From NCBI GenBank assembly GCA_019802505.1, contig JAFMOC010000011.1, forward strand, positions 2,954,001 through 3,018,000: a stretch of 64,000 bases of DNA, given 5' to 3'. Under the pieces are notes generated by a model. It saw only the letters and a program-made list of their open reading frames with translations, made no database searches and had not been told where the DNA came from. Of this stretch, positions 51,681-62,468 are shown piece after piece (within the stretch, counting starts at the first letter, position 1; the number at the start of each line of letters is the position of its first letter). This DNA comes from Corydoras sp. C115. Lineage: Eukaryota > Chordata > Actinopteri > Siluriformes > Callichthyidae. The position numbers and the translations under genes were made by a program.

Positions 51681-52012
51681 TGTATGTTTTATATATAGAC
51701 TTACAATTAGAAAAGAAACAAAAGTTAACAGGAGACAGCATGGATACAAACAGCCATAATTTAATTACAGAAAGAATTTTATACAGATGCTAAACTACTT
51801 ATTTTATCCTACTTATTTTAGCTAAATAATCTAGAGCAAAAGTCCAAACATTTTAAACTAAGATTTACTTGTTATACAAAAGCTATAGGGCCATAAAGAA
51901 GAACAATCTTTCCCTGGTGGTAACCTTGTTTACTCTATGGTCCAACAGAAAACCTGCACACTGTGAGCAATACTCACCTGTTTGATTTAAGAACTTAATA
52001 GGAACATAATAA

Positions 52013-52356
52013 GTGGCACAGTGGCTTAGAGGTTAGCACATTCGACTCTTAGTGCAGGGGATGCAGGTTCAAATGCCAATCTGGGTGGAGTTTCCATGTT
52101 CTCTGTGTCCACATTGGGTTCCTCCGGGTTCTCAAGTTTCTACCCATAGTCCAAAAACATGGATCAAGGTATGGATCAAAGAATGTTCCAAAATGCCCCA
52201 TATAGTGTGTGTTTGTGTGTGTGAGTGAGTGTGTGCACCAGTGAAAGATTGGTACCCTGTCCTGGGTGTATCTGCCTAGTGCCCAAAATGTTCTCCCCTG
52301 GATGGGCATGCCCCCCCAACCCTAGCAGAGGATTAAGTATGAGATGAGTGAATGAA
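52013..52356 (+). repeat. tRNA-derived SINE, family A, forward copy
   Basis: Head tggcttagaggttagcacat, B box ggttcaaatgc, tail gatgagtgaatgaataat. Confidence 0.93.
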
Positions 52357-53190
52357 TAATATGTACCCTTGCAGTATTTCATATATAATGCAAAACTCAT
52401 CAGTATGTCACATTTAAAAGGTTTAAGATACAAGATGGCAAACAGAAAAACAATGGACTCAAAATATATATATAAAATTAATAATAATAATGTTGAATTA
52501 TATGTAAGTATACATAATCAAATCTATTTTAAGTTTATAGATTTACATATAATGTAATAACTGTGAATGTGCTATACATGTAACAAAATTCATCTTCAGA
52601 TCATTCTTTTTTTTTTTTGGTATTTCTAAAATTTACCTTAAGTTTGTAAGCGATCTTTCAGAAATATCACCATCCTCATCATTCCATAAGAACAAAGATA
52701 ACAGGCAACAGATATTAAACTTTATACCATTAATTTCCCAAAACTAATGAACTCAGTTATTGGAGTGGTTTAGTTGAACAGCTTTAAAGATGAAAGTGCT
52801 AAAGTTTAAGCTTTGGGTAATTTTACTCCTCATCACTCTCAATTGTTACAGTGCTGTGCACACAGTCCTCTTGAGCAAAGACTTTAAGTTTTGCTGACAT
52901 CAATATAATTAATAGAAAAGTGAACTGTAATCTCAACAGCATGGAATGAAACAAAGTGACATGAAGGTTTTTGGAAATTATGGCCAATGGGAAATGGCAG
53001 AAATTTAACCGTGCTCCACAACAGTGCTAGATAAGCAATAAAAGGATAAATTAGAAAGGTGTCAGGGAACTAAGGGAGCTTACATTTTCATTTTTATTCA
53101 TTTCAGGTCTATACTTAAACTTAAATTCCAACAAGTTCCAAACAAAGGTTTTACAACTTAATCTGTATAGAGGCACTGACAAAACGTCTG
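52357..53190. other. AT-rich non-coding sequence
   Basis: Nothing recognised. Confidence 0.4.
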
Positions 53191-53928
53191 TGTCACATCT
53201 GCTTCACCTTCTCAGTTTCCACCTGTCCCTCGTTCCTGTCCAGGGTTTGGCTGTTCTAATTCACATTTTAGAGTTTTAGCACCTGTGCCTTTGATTTGGG
53301 TTTATTCTCCACTCAACTCATTTTCTATTTATAGACCTCCACCTTTTTAAAGTGATAAAGTGATATATTTTGCCTACTGTGCGTACACACAGAGGAATTT
53401 GTCCTCCACATTTAATCTATCCGTACAGTGAAACACACACATATACAAACACTAATGAAGTGAGCCCACTTGTCCGGAGCAGTGGGCAGCCCTGAATACG
53501 GCGCCCGGAGAGCAATTGGGGTCATGGGCCTTGCCCAAGGGCACTTCAGCCATGGTACTTGGTGGGACCGGGAATCGAACCGGAAACCTTCAGGTCACAA
53601 GGATAGTTCCTTAACCACAAGCCCATGACTGCCCCATGTTTTTTCTTTTTTTTTGTTGGTTTATTGCAGTGCTATGCTAGTTATTTATAGTTTTTCCTTA
53701 ATAACTCTGGCATTTGTGTTTTCTCTGGCCATTTGCGTAGCCCGCTGTTGGCTTCAGCCCTGGACACCTACCAGCTAGCTTGGTTTTTCTTTTTTCTTTT
53801 CTTTTTTTAATCTTGTTTTTTGGTTTTGCTGGAATCTGCTGGTGTCTGCCTTTGTTCATTTAGTCAATAAAGACTCTTTCTTTGCAACCTTCCTCCACTT
53901 GCTCTGTTTGCGGTCATACAGACTAACA
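53191..53928 (+). mobile_element. Probable LTR (solo or 5' LTR remnant) interrupted by a SINE
   Basis: Begins tgtcacatctgcttcacctt and ends catacagactaaca, i.e. TG...CA. It contains an A/T-rich U3, a polyadenylation signal aataaa at about 53872 and a short R/U5-like end. The next bases atctggtggc could be a primer-binding-site relic. No internal gag-pol follows. No clear target duplication. Confidence 0.5.
53345..53635 (-). repeat. tRNA-derived SINE, second family (family C)
   Basis: On the minus strand it starts ggggcagtcatgggcttgtg and has a perfect B box (ggttcgattcc). Then come cttgggcaaggcccatgacc, ctgcccactgctccggaca and cactgtacggatagattaaa. Unrelated in body to family A. It sits inside the LTR. 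Confidence 0.85.
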
Positions 53929-54096
53929 ATCTGGTGGCATCAATATAAAACATAAACATTGATCTTTGTCTTTACACACTTGATTCTTTTATTTTCTGTA
54001 CTGTGCAAACTATGGCAGCCTTTTTAATATTACCACTTTAACATGCTGTACAAACTGCAAATGCCTACTGCATTTACTAATGTCTCATGATATTCA

Positions 54097-54177
<81 letters not shown>
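54097..54177. repeat. (TA)n microsatellite
   Basis: About 80 bp of TA, directly followed by a SINE head fragment. Confidence 0.98.
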
Positions 54178-54180
<3 letters not shown>

Positions 54181-54274
54181 AGAAAACCCATGCGGACACG
54201 GGGAGAACAAAGAAACTCCTGATTCCCCAGCACAGAGAGGCGAACGTGCTAATCACTAAGCCACCATGCCGCCT
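54178..54274 (-). repeat. SINE family A, head fragment
   Basis: Only the tRNA-like head and adjacent 50 bp remain (acccatgcggacacgggga ... gctaatcactaagccaccat). The TA tract replaces the rest. Confidence 0.9.
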
Positions 54275-54350
54275 TGTTTCGCAATATGTTTGTTAGTTAA
54301 TCTGAAATCAAAATCAAGTTCAGAAAATGAAAGCAAGGCAGATCAAAATC

Positions 54351-54694
54351 CATCCATCCATTATCTTCCGCTTTATCCTCTATCAGGGTCGCGGGTGGGT
54401 TCCCCATGCCCAGGGGAGAATGTTTCGGGCGCTGGGCAGATACACCCAGGACAGGGTGCCAATCTATCGTTGGACACACACTCGCTCACAAAGACACACT
54501 CTATATGGGATAATTTGGAGAATACAATTGATCCATGTTTTTGGACTGTGGGAGGAAACCGGAGAATCCGGAGGAAACCCACGCGGACACGGGGAGAACA
54601 TGCAAACTCCACCCAGATTGGGATTCGAACAGGGAATCCCTAGTGCTGAGAGGAAAACGTGCTAACCACTAACTAAGCCACGTGCCCCCCCCCA
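54351..54694 (-). repeat. tRNA-derived SINE, family A, reverse copy
   Basis: Full-length copy, tail catccatccattatcttccg, head gctaaccactaactaagcca (a small duplication in the A box), ending in a C10 run. Confidence 0.94.
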
Positions 54695-55970
54695 GATAAA
54701 ATCACCAGGGGAAAAAAACAATTCATACATGTTCAGAACACTTTGAAATATATTGGTAAAACTGTGACGAAAAAATCTAGGACATTGCCCATGGTTCCGC
54801 AAATAGAACATTCTTGCTTTTTGGTTTCTAACTTTTTCCATCTGTTTCACTTTCCTTCTAAAGTACCTAGGCCTGTCTGAAGCTGACGGCTCTGTTTTCT
54901 TCTTCTCATTCAGCAGATAACAAAGTACAAAGAGGACAATGCTGCTCTATCTTCTAACAACACCTTCAACTCGGTACCTTTGAATTGCATCTCCTTCCAT
55001 ATGTCAGTGTTCCTATCACAGCTCTGATAAGGCTAGCTGCAAACAGTAAGGCAGCCACTCAGTTTGGACTGTGTTTACTATTTTAGATCATTTCTAAGTC
55101 TGTGCACAATTTCAGAATATAATGACAAATATAAGAGATGGATTTTGTAAATCTGTGTTAAATTTCCTCAATAGTTGCTTCTTTAAAGCAAACCATGGCA
55201 TTCCGGATAATGCTGTCTCCCACATAATTCCTTCAGAAGTCATTTCAAATAAATCTCTGTCTACTTTGTTGATATCTGGTTCATGTTACATTCCAAATAA
55301 CAAGAATCACCGGAAGCCCTCAAATATTGGGCCAGGCATCACAGATGGGTGAGGGCATAGGTAATTTGTAAATGTCACTCAGCATAAAAAAAGACTAATG
55401 GTCTTGGGTAAAATCTTGTTTTACCAGGTGGAACTCTAAAACCTTCAGGAATATTTTGGTAGTTTACATTGGAGGTACCTCATCCACTGTCTATCACATC
55501 AATTACCATTTTCATTACAAAAAGCCCAGAACTACTTTAATCACAGACTTTATCGCTTGAATAAATTGTGCTTAATTGTGCAATTATTATTAGATGCACA
55601 AATCAATGTTAAAATCATGAACCTATTATTTTAAGAATAATTCTAATTATTTTAAATGCTAATGATGTCATCTCTTTTTATACAAATGAAAAATTTGGGC
55701 CCTATTATTGGCAGTTGGATTTACGGCATGTCAGTATGTCTTTGCTATTGTGAAGATGAAAAAAGTATGCCTTGCATGGCATAAAAGCATATAGTCTTAA
55801 TTAATTATGGATGTGTTTTGGGAGTAAAGTGCAATAAACCAATTATCGTGACTCTTGCCATCTCGTTTAAGAGCCAGGTGTCGTCTGACTGATTGCTATT
55901 TTAACGGCGCAGCTACCTTGATTTAATGCGTTGGCATTCAATTTTACAATGGATTGAGAATATGCAGTAT
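54695..55970. other. Unique non-coding sequence
   Basis: No exon or repeat recognised. Confidence 0.4.
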
Positions 55971-55976
55971 AGGGTA

Positions 55977-55978
<2 letters not shown>

Positions 55979-56048
<70 letters not shown>
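55979..56048. repeat. (AT)n microsatellite
   Basis: About 70 bp of AT, the landing site of the MITE that follows. Confidence 0.98.
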
Positions 56049-56051
<3 letters not shown>

Positions 56052-56458
56052 GGGTGAGCTGCAATATTCGCTGATTCGACGATTCGATTCGGAGAACCGT
56101 AGTCGACTATGAACCTCATAGTCGAATGTACCATTTTGACCACATGGGGGTGTCCATGGCTGCTGCTAAGCATTAGTTTTTACATGAAATGTCTTTGTTT
56201 TCATTATATATATAGCCTTTTGTCAAATAAAATCATCCTAATTTCTAGAGAAAAAAAAGAAAAAAGAAAAACAAACAAAAAAAGGTTTTCTTTTGTTAGA
56301 AGAACAAGTAAAATATATAAAAAAAATCTTTTTTAAAAACTATGCTTATAGCGCCATCTTGTGGTGAAGTTTTAACTGATTCGACTATCAGTCGACTATG
56401 GGGAAAATCTGACGAATCAGATTCGACTATGAAAATCTTTAGATGAATACAGCCCTAA
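56049..56458. mobile_element. hAT-like MITE with repeated subterminal motifs
   Basis: Ends ttaggggtgagctgcaatat and ...gatgaatacagccctaa are inverted to each other. Near both ends are several TAGTCGA/TCGACTA motifs (about 56100-56130 and 56382-56432). TA-rich flanks hide the target duplication. No coding sequence. Confidence 0.75.
56351..56364 (-). promoter_or_regulatory. CTCF-like motif inside the MITE
   Basis: Minus strand reads ccacaagatggcgc, matching 13 of 14 positions of the CTCF core CCASYAGRKGGCRS. Sequence match only. Confidence 0.35.
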
Positions 56459-56469
56459 TATATATAATA

Positions 56470-58485
56470 TATGCACTCTCTGCACAAATGCAGTGGTATT
56501 ATTGGTGTTCAGTAGCTATGACAGCAATCACTGTCAATCTGATTGTTGACAGCTGTCTAAATTTTGGTCTTAAGTCAGTGAGCTGCCTGTGTTTTTTATT
56601 GTAAAAATAGCAATATGCCAGAAATGCACCTGAACACACCTTATTTTAATACCACCACGATAGATATATTGTCATAGATATATTCACAAGACCATTGCTA
56701 TTTAAACGATGAAGGCGGAAAGCGTGAAAATAGAATGTTGACAAGGTGTAAGATAGAAATGAGCGGGTTGTATGGTAGGGCCAATGGTGTCTCACAGGGC
56801 TGTCAGTAACTGCTTACTGATACACAGCTGTAATAGCCAAACTCAGAACTCACTTTAAAAAGTCTTAAAAACTTTCAGAACATTAAATAGAATGAGATCG
56901 CCTCACTTAATTATTAAAAAACTGTGCTTTTGTTATTAGAAGTAAGATCACTGATTACATGATTGCCCATTTTCTCATTTAAAGCATATATAGAGAACAT
57001 AACAAAACCTTTTTATTTTTAATTTACAAATAAAGATACATAAAAATTACCAAACACAAACACATGATAAATCAACAAATTAATAAAAAGTCTATATAGT
57101 CAGTAGCTGTAGATGGGATTATTGTAATGCTGAGCTTGCAGAATACTTCAGCAGATGTTCAAACTCTATGAAATCCTGAAATCAGAAGTTTTTACTAAAA
57201 CATAAAGCAAACATTATTCCAGTTCTTTTCGCTACACTTGCCATTTACATTTAGTTTTAATAATAAAATACTACTACTTACAGTACTTATAAAGTATTTT
57301 GAGGTTCAGCTCCACATAAACACAAAACAGAAAGAAAAAAACTTTTAACTACCTGCATTCACTTATATCAGAGGATGCAAATTTTCTACGAGTAGCAAGA
57401 GTGAATAAAAATGTTGACACAGTAAGGACTGGAGGCAGAATTGATTATGCACAGCAATAGGCTTCATTCACAGATTGAATTACATGGTGATGAAACTGCC
57501 ACGTTCCTGGAACTGCTGTGAACTCTCCTCATGATCTGTCTCACACCTTCTCAAATATCTGCACATATTTCATCAGCGGAACCTCCTGCAGGTGCATTAA
57601 GCCTGTTCGCCCACACCCCTGCCACATCCACTAATTAGGTATTGGGATAATAGATAGGTTAGGCCAAAACACTTCAAATTACTTAATAAAGAATGCTACA
57701 AATATAACACCAAATTTATAAGGGTATAGAGCTAAAAACTCATGGATATAGAAATGATGATTATCCAAATCATTGGCTTTAGGTCTGCTTTTTCTTTATG
57801 ATCAACCATGTTTGTTAATGGTGGAGTGATTGGACACAAAATCTCAGGTCTCATTCTTCTTCTGGATTCCTTATGTCAGTTAATGATGGAATGGTGGTTC
57901 TTTACTTATGTATATTGGTTATTGCATTTAGAGATTCAAACACTTCTTTTCCTGGCGCTCGCTTTCTCTCGATTTTTCTCATTCTCTTACCACCTCAACA
58001 GCTTATACAGTATTTCTGAAGGTTTCTGCTTATCATTATAACATCTGTACTGCATGCTACAGCTGCACACTGGAGACCTTTCAACAACTGTTACAGTGGG
58101 TGTAAACTTTAACAGCAGACAGTTTAAACCATTTTTATCACTTCATTAGTTTTTGTTTATATGGTGTTAATGGATCATTTTACATGACTTAGTTTTTTCT
58201 TACTTATATTCCATTCTAAAAGATAATAAATCAATTTATGCAAAATTTAAGCCAGTTCTTCTTGACTTTTCTTCCTTATGTTAGGATTTTATTCCAATCC
58301 ACTGTTGCCTTTTGTACGCCTATGTGAGGATTGGACTGGGTCGTTTGTTTAGATGTTTTATAGCATTTAAAAAATGTTCCTAAAAATATATATTAATGAA
58401 CTGATTTGTAATTATTAAATATTGTGTTGGTCCTGCAAAAGAGTAAATAGGTGGTATTATCTTCATTTTTTGATAAATTTACTAT
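56470..58485. other. AT-rich non-coding sequence
   Basis: No exon or repeat recognised; the 77-codon frame at 57808-58041 has no similarity. Confidence 0.4.
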
Positions 58486-58489
58486 TGTG

Positions 58490-58632
58490 GGCAGCACGGT
58501 GGCTTAATGGTGGCTTAATGGTAGCCTTTCAGCGCTGAAAATCCAGTTTCCATGTTCTCCCCGTGTCGGAGTGGGTTTTCCGGTTTCCTCTCAAAAACAT
58601 GGATTCAAGGTGAATGGCATGCTCTGAATTGC

Positions 58633-58715
<83 letters not shown>

Positions 58716-58845
58716 GTGAGTGTGTGCCCAGGATGGATTGGTCCTTAACCTGGAAAAGGCATTCCAGCACCCAAAACGTTCTCCCCTGGATAAGTATGAG
58801 AAACCGCTTATCCCCCTTCTAGAGAATTAAGTGACAGATAATAAG
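58490..58845 (+). repeat. SINE family A, forward copy with internal (TA)n(GA)n
   Basis: Head duplicated (ggtggcttaatggtggctta-atgg). The GT-rich centre is replaced by about 30 bp TA and 44 bp GA at 58637-58711. Tail gagaattaagtgacagataa. Confidence 0.92.
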
Positions 58846-59671
58846 ATTAGACGAGAGATGGTTTGTTATTGTATAGCAGTTAGCTTGCAGTTGCAAACAG
58901 TTGCATTAACAACTTTGTTAATTTTGCAAATGTTTTATTTTATTTCACTAAATACCTTTCCCAACATTTTTTCTGCCAATATTTACTAGGTTTGTTCATC
59001 TGACCTGAACATCCTGTCCCTCCTGAAACTTGAGTGGGACACAGTGGGGGCCATGTGACTCCTCACCAGGCAACAAGCTGCTCATATAATTCTCTGGAGT
59101 TCTCTGGAGGTCTGCTGACATATGATCCCTTCAGAGTCAAGCATAACATTAACATCACACTGTTTGCTCTTTTATTACATCATTGTTATAAGATCTATGT
59201 GCTTCATTGACAAGCCAACAAAAGGTGGAGAAAAAAGAAGCTCAATGCAAAAGATGTTAAAAGAGATCCACACAGTCATTATTGATTATATAGAAACGTA
59301 AATTAAAGTTCAGGTGGCTCCTCCTTTTGATTTTTCTATGGATTATGTAGGAAAATTATTTGAAGCCTTATAAAGAAATTATGGAAGCACATCACAATTT
59401 AGATTTTTAAAACAGAACCAGAACAAGTCTAAAAATGCTAATTTGTGTACAATTAAAATGAAGTGATTGCAATCCTTACAAGTTGATGAAGTTGGCTAAT
59501 GAAAAGAAAATATTGCTCCAACAAGTGAGTTGTCAATGAAAACAATGGAAATGATTATAAAACTTCAGAAAGGAAACTCAAGGTGTGAAGTTTATCAGCG
59601 GTGTCTAAAATTAGCTGCAGGTGAAAACAAAACAGAAAATCTACACAATAGAGACTAAAACCCAAGCTCAT
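58846..59671. other. Non-coding sequence
   Basis: Nothing recognised. Confidence 0.4.
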
Positions 59672-59672
59672 A

Positions 59673-59735
59673 CGAGGAGAACGTTTTGGGCGTGGGCAGA
59701 TACACTCAGAACAGGGTGCCAATCCATCACTGGGA
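59673..59735 (-). repeat. SINE family A fragment
   Basis: gaggagaacgttttgggcgt ... acagggtgccaatccatcac. Confidence 0.85.
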
Positions 59736-60036
59736 ACATACATATTCCTTTTTTATAAACTGCATTATGTAGTATTTAGTTGTCAGAGAAACCAGAAACC
59801 TGCTTCAATGTTCACTTTAAAAAAACAGACTATACCACACAAGACAAGTTTATCATCGATTTTGCTGTCAATAAATGCATTTATGAATCAAACCTTGTTT
59901 TATAAAAGCACTATAAAGCCTCATTTATACTCCCTCTGCGTACGGAAATGTGTGCGTGCGCTTCATGCGATATAACAGTTACTGCCCACATACTTCCTCG
60001 CGTCAGCTCCGTTGATATGGTTGTTTTACACTACAT

Positions 60037-60050
60037 CCATTAGAGGGCAG
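60037..60050 (+). promoter_or_regulatory. CTCF-like motif inside the Harbinger element
   Basis: ccattagagggcag matches 13 of 14 positions of CCASYAGRKGGCRS. Sequence match only. Confidence 0.3.
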
Positions 60051-60063
60051 TTTAGAGTAAAAA

Positions 60064-60229
60064 TCAAACATGGCGACGGCGGAGGAACTTTTTTGTAACA
60101 GTTTTGTAACAACTGTTTGTCCCTGTGCCCCGGCGAAGGAACATCATATAAATTATTAAAATTGCGCACCAACTCGCACAACCGGTCTTCAAAAAGTTCC
60201 GCCATGTTTTTCTTCTCCTTCGTGTACAT
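60064..60229 (-). pseudogene. MADF-domain fragment of a Harbinger accessory protein
   Basis: Minus-strand frame MAELFEDRLCELVRNFNNLY then DVPSPGHRDKQLLQNCYKKV. This matches the start of MADF/Myb-SANT-like domains (ERLCELVRxFPxLYDxxxxxHRDxxxxxxxW) encoded by the second ORF of PIF/Harbinger elements. The conserved Trp, Lys-Arg-rich helix and remainder are missing. Truncated passenger. Confidence 0.75.
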
Positions 60230-60541
60230 ATGGAAGTGCTCGCATCATGCACTGCCCCCACGGTTTCCAGCGGTATTGCTCCGTCCTGTCCGCATCCGCA
60301 AGCTTTCAGAAAACGTGCAAATTACGTACGAAATGAACGCAGAGTACGGACAAAAGGCTCCGTCCGTATCCGTTTCCGTACTTAACGTTGAGCATAAATG
60401 AGCCTTAAAAGTGCATTATTGTAAATAAATCAGAGGAAAGATGTGTAACTGTATTCAGCTACATGTCATGCTTAATAACATCTATTTTCTGTGATTTATT
60501 TACAATAATACATGCCCTCTCGTGTCATATTGCTTTAGTAT

Positions 60542-62120
60542 ATTACAAGTAGCAACAGGAAGAAGTAAAGTGGCAAACTAAAGAAGAGAGTTTTGTGGAT
60601 TTGAACATGCAACTGATCTGCCCTGTGCCTCAGTAACTGCCAGTACATGAATGTTACTTGTTTTGGAAATGATGAAGAATGCAGTGAATGTGTGAAAAGA
60701 CTGTAAAAGAGATTCGATCTGACATCTCTAAATGACTGAGAGACAGAAGGAATGCAGCCTGATTTATGTCTCTTTTCAAAAAGGCTTCCGTTGCCTTTAG
60801 GCGTTAAATAAGCATTTGGTGCAGGGCTCTTCCTTAGCTCATGACCCAGCGATGACAACCACGGTTTTATTTGATTTTGTAGGGCAGTGGAAAGTTAAAT
60901 CAAAGTCCGTGTCCCAAGTTATCCATACATGAGAAGCCAGGATGTGTTTGTAGAAAGACATATCGTTGACTGGAGGACCACAGAGGAATAGAGTTCAGGT
61001 ACAGACAGCACACAAGTAGAGCTACCGACTCCAGGGAGAAAAATTGACAGAAGACATAAGAGACAGATGAGGAGACAGACACTGTGTGTTTAAGAGGTAA
61101 TTTTATAAAGAAAGGATATAAAAGGAAGGAAAAATAAAAGCTCTGATAGGTAGTGTTGATGAAGGAGAGGTAAGACGGCAGAAAGACTGGGTTGTCTGGG
61201 TCACAAATTAAAATGTGCTGTAATGTAAAATTGGTATCTTTGTAGTCATCAGTCCCAACTGCGCTGCTAGTTGTTACAATTATCTGCACACAGCCTTCTG
61301 TCTGTGTCATTTGAATGCCCATAACAACTATCCAGATTTAGCTGTGGGTCGACCACTCACCGCTAAGCCTATCGAGGATAAATCTGGAGGGTGGATTAAA
61401 CGAGCCAAAACCAATTATCTATGATGCTAATGGACAGAGAGGGAAAACTCAGATCAAATCCAGCCAGAGCAAGGACATGGACTGAGCAGATGCCACTGGG
61501 AAAGCATTTGTCCATTTGTTGGATGGTTTGAACTATGCCAGGTGTTGGAATCGGGTTAATGCAGCTGCTGCTGGGGCTGACAGCAATAAGGATGTGCAAT
61601 CCATCCTGAACACCATCACACAGATCATGCTGCACCCCCTCCCCCCATTTATTTCTTTTCCTTTCTTTTCTGTAAAATGTTTATCCTAAAAGTACAACAA
61701 AGTGATACAAAGTGACTTTGCAAAAATACAATACAAATACAAAATACTAAAATTGGTGGAAAAACACACTACCACAAAGAAAGAAAGGCATACAACTTTC
61801 CATACAAGCCTCTGAACAGACTTTCGTTTCATCCAGTCTGTGTCAGTGTAATTAGTCTGCTAATTTGTTAATCATAGCTTGTTTCATTCGCTTATGTTTT
61901 GTGATAACCTTTGAGCTGTGTTTATCCAACCCGCCTTACCTGTGTAATTGCGTCCGATTGACATATGAGTTGCATCCTGTCACTTTTCATTACTGTTCAC
62001 ATACTGTAAACCAGTTTTTCCTTTTGGAATATAAATATGTATCCATCTATTCATTTCAACCTCTAATTCTTCTGTTTGCACGGCTCGTGTTTTTTAGGAC
62101 ATAATCTAGGACAGAATTTA
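60542..62120. other. Unique non-coding sequence
   Basis: The 140-codon minus frame at 60900-61322 was examined for the agrin NtA domain and does not match. Nothing else recognised. Confidence 0.4.
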
Positions 62121-62125
62121 GGACA

Positions 62126-62468
62126 GGGCGGCTTGGTGGCTTAGTGGTTAGCCTGTTCGCCTCTCAGCATTGGAGATCCAGGTTCAAATCCCAATCTGGG
62201 TGGAGTTTCAATGTTCCCAGTGTCCGCATGGGTCTCCTCCAGGTTCTCCGGTCTAATCCCACAGTCCAAAAACATGGATTCAAGGTAAATTGAATGCTCT
62301 GAATTGCCCCATATAGTGTGTGAATGTGCGTGTGAGTGTATGGCCAGTAATTGATTCGCACCCTGTCCTGGCTGAATCTCTGCAACACCCGAACCTTTCT
62401 CCCCTGCATGTGCATGGAGAACCCCCTTGACCCTAATATAGGATTAAGTAGAAGATTATGAATTAATA
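62126..62468 (+). repeat. tRNA-derived SINE, family A, full-length forward copy
   Basis: gcggcttggtggcttagtgg, ttagcctgttcgcctctcag, B box ggttcaaatcc, tail gaagattatgaattaataaa. Confidence 0.95.

Larger units (their letters stand above)
59917..60405 (-). mobile_element. PIF/Harbinger-like non-autonomous element with TAA target duplication
   Basis: Left end agcctcatttatac and right end gcataaatgagcct are inverted repeats, with (g)tacggaaa repeated further in on both sides. Flanked by TAA at 59914-59916 and 60406-60408, the TWA target of Harbinger transposons. It carries the MADF fragment at about 60064-60230. Confidence 0.85.
59756..60541 (+). repeat. Hairpin-core repeat, copy split by a Harbinger element
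   Basis: aaactgcattatgtagtatt, gtcagagaaaccagaaacct and ttttataaaagcactataa lie before the insertion. aagtgcattattgtaaataa and the inverted arm ttatttacaataatacatgc lie after it. Confidence 0.78.

Noticed and set aside
60900..61322. Minus-strand frame containing ILICDPDNPV as a possible agrin NtA exon
   Set aside because: The NtA motif would be GDPLICDNQVSTGD with more conserved context; the surrounding residues do not fit and there are no matching splice sites.
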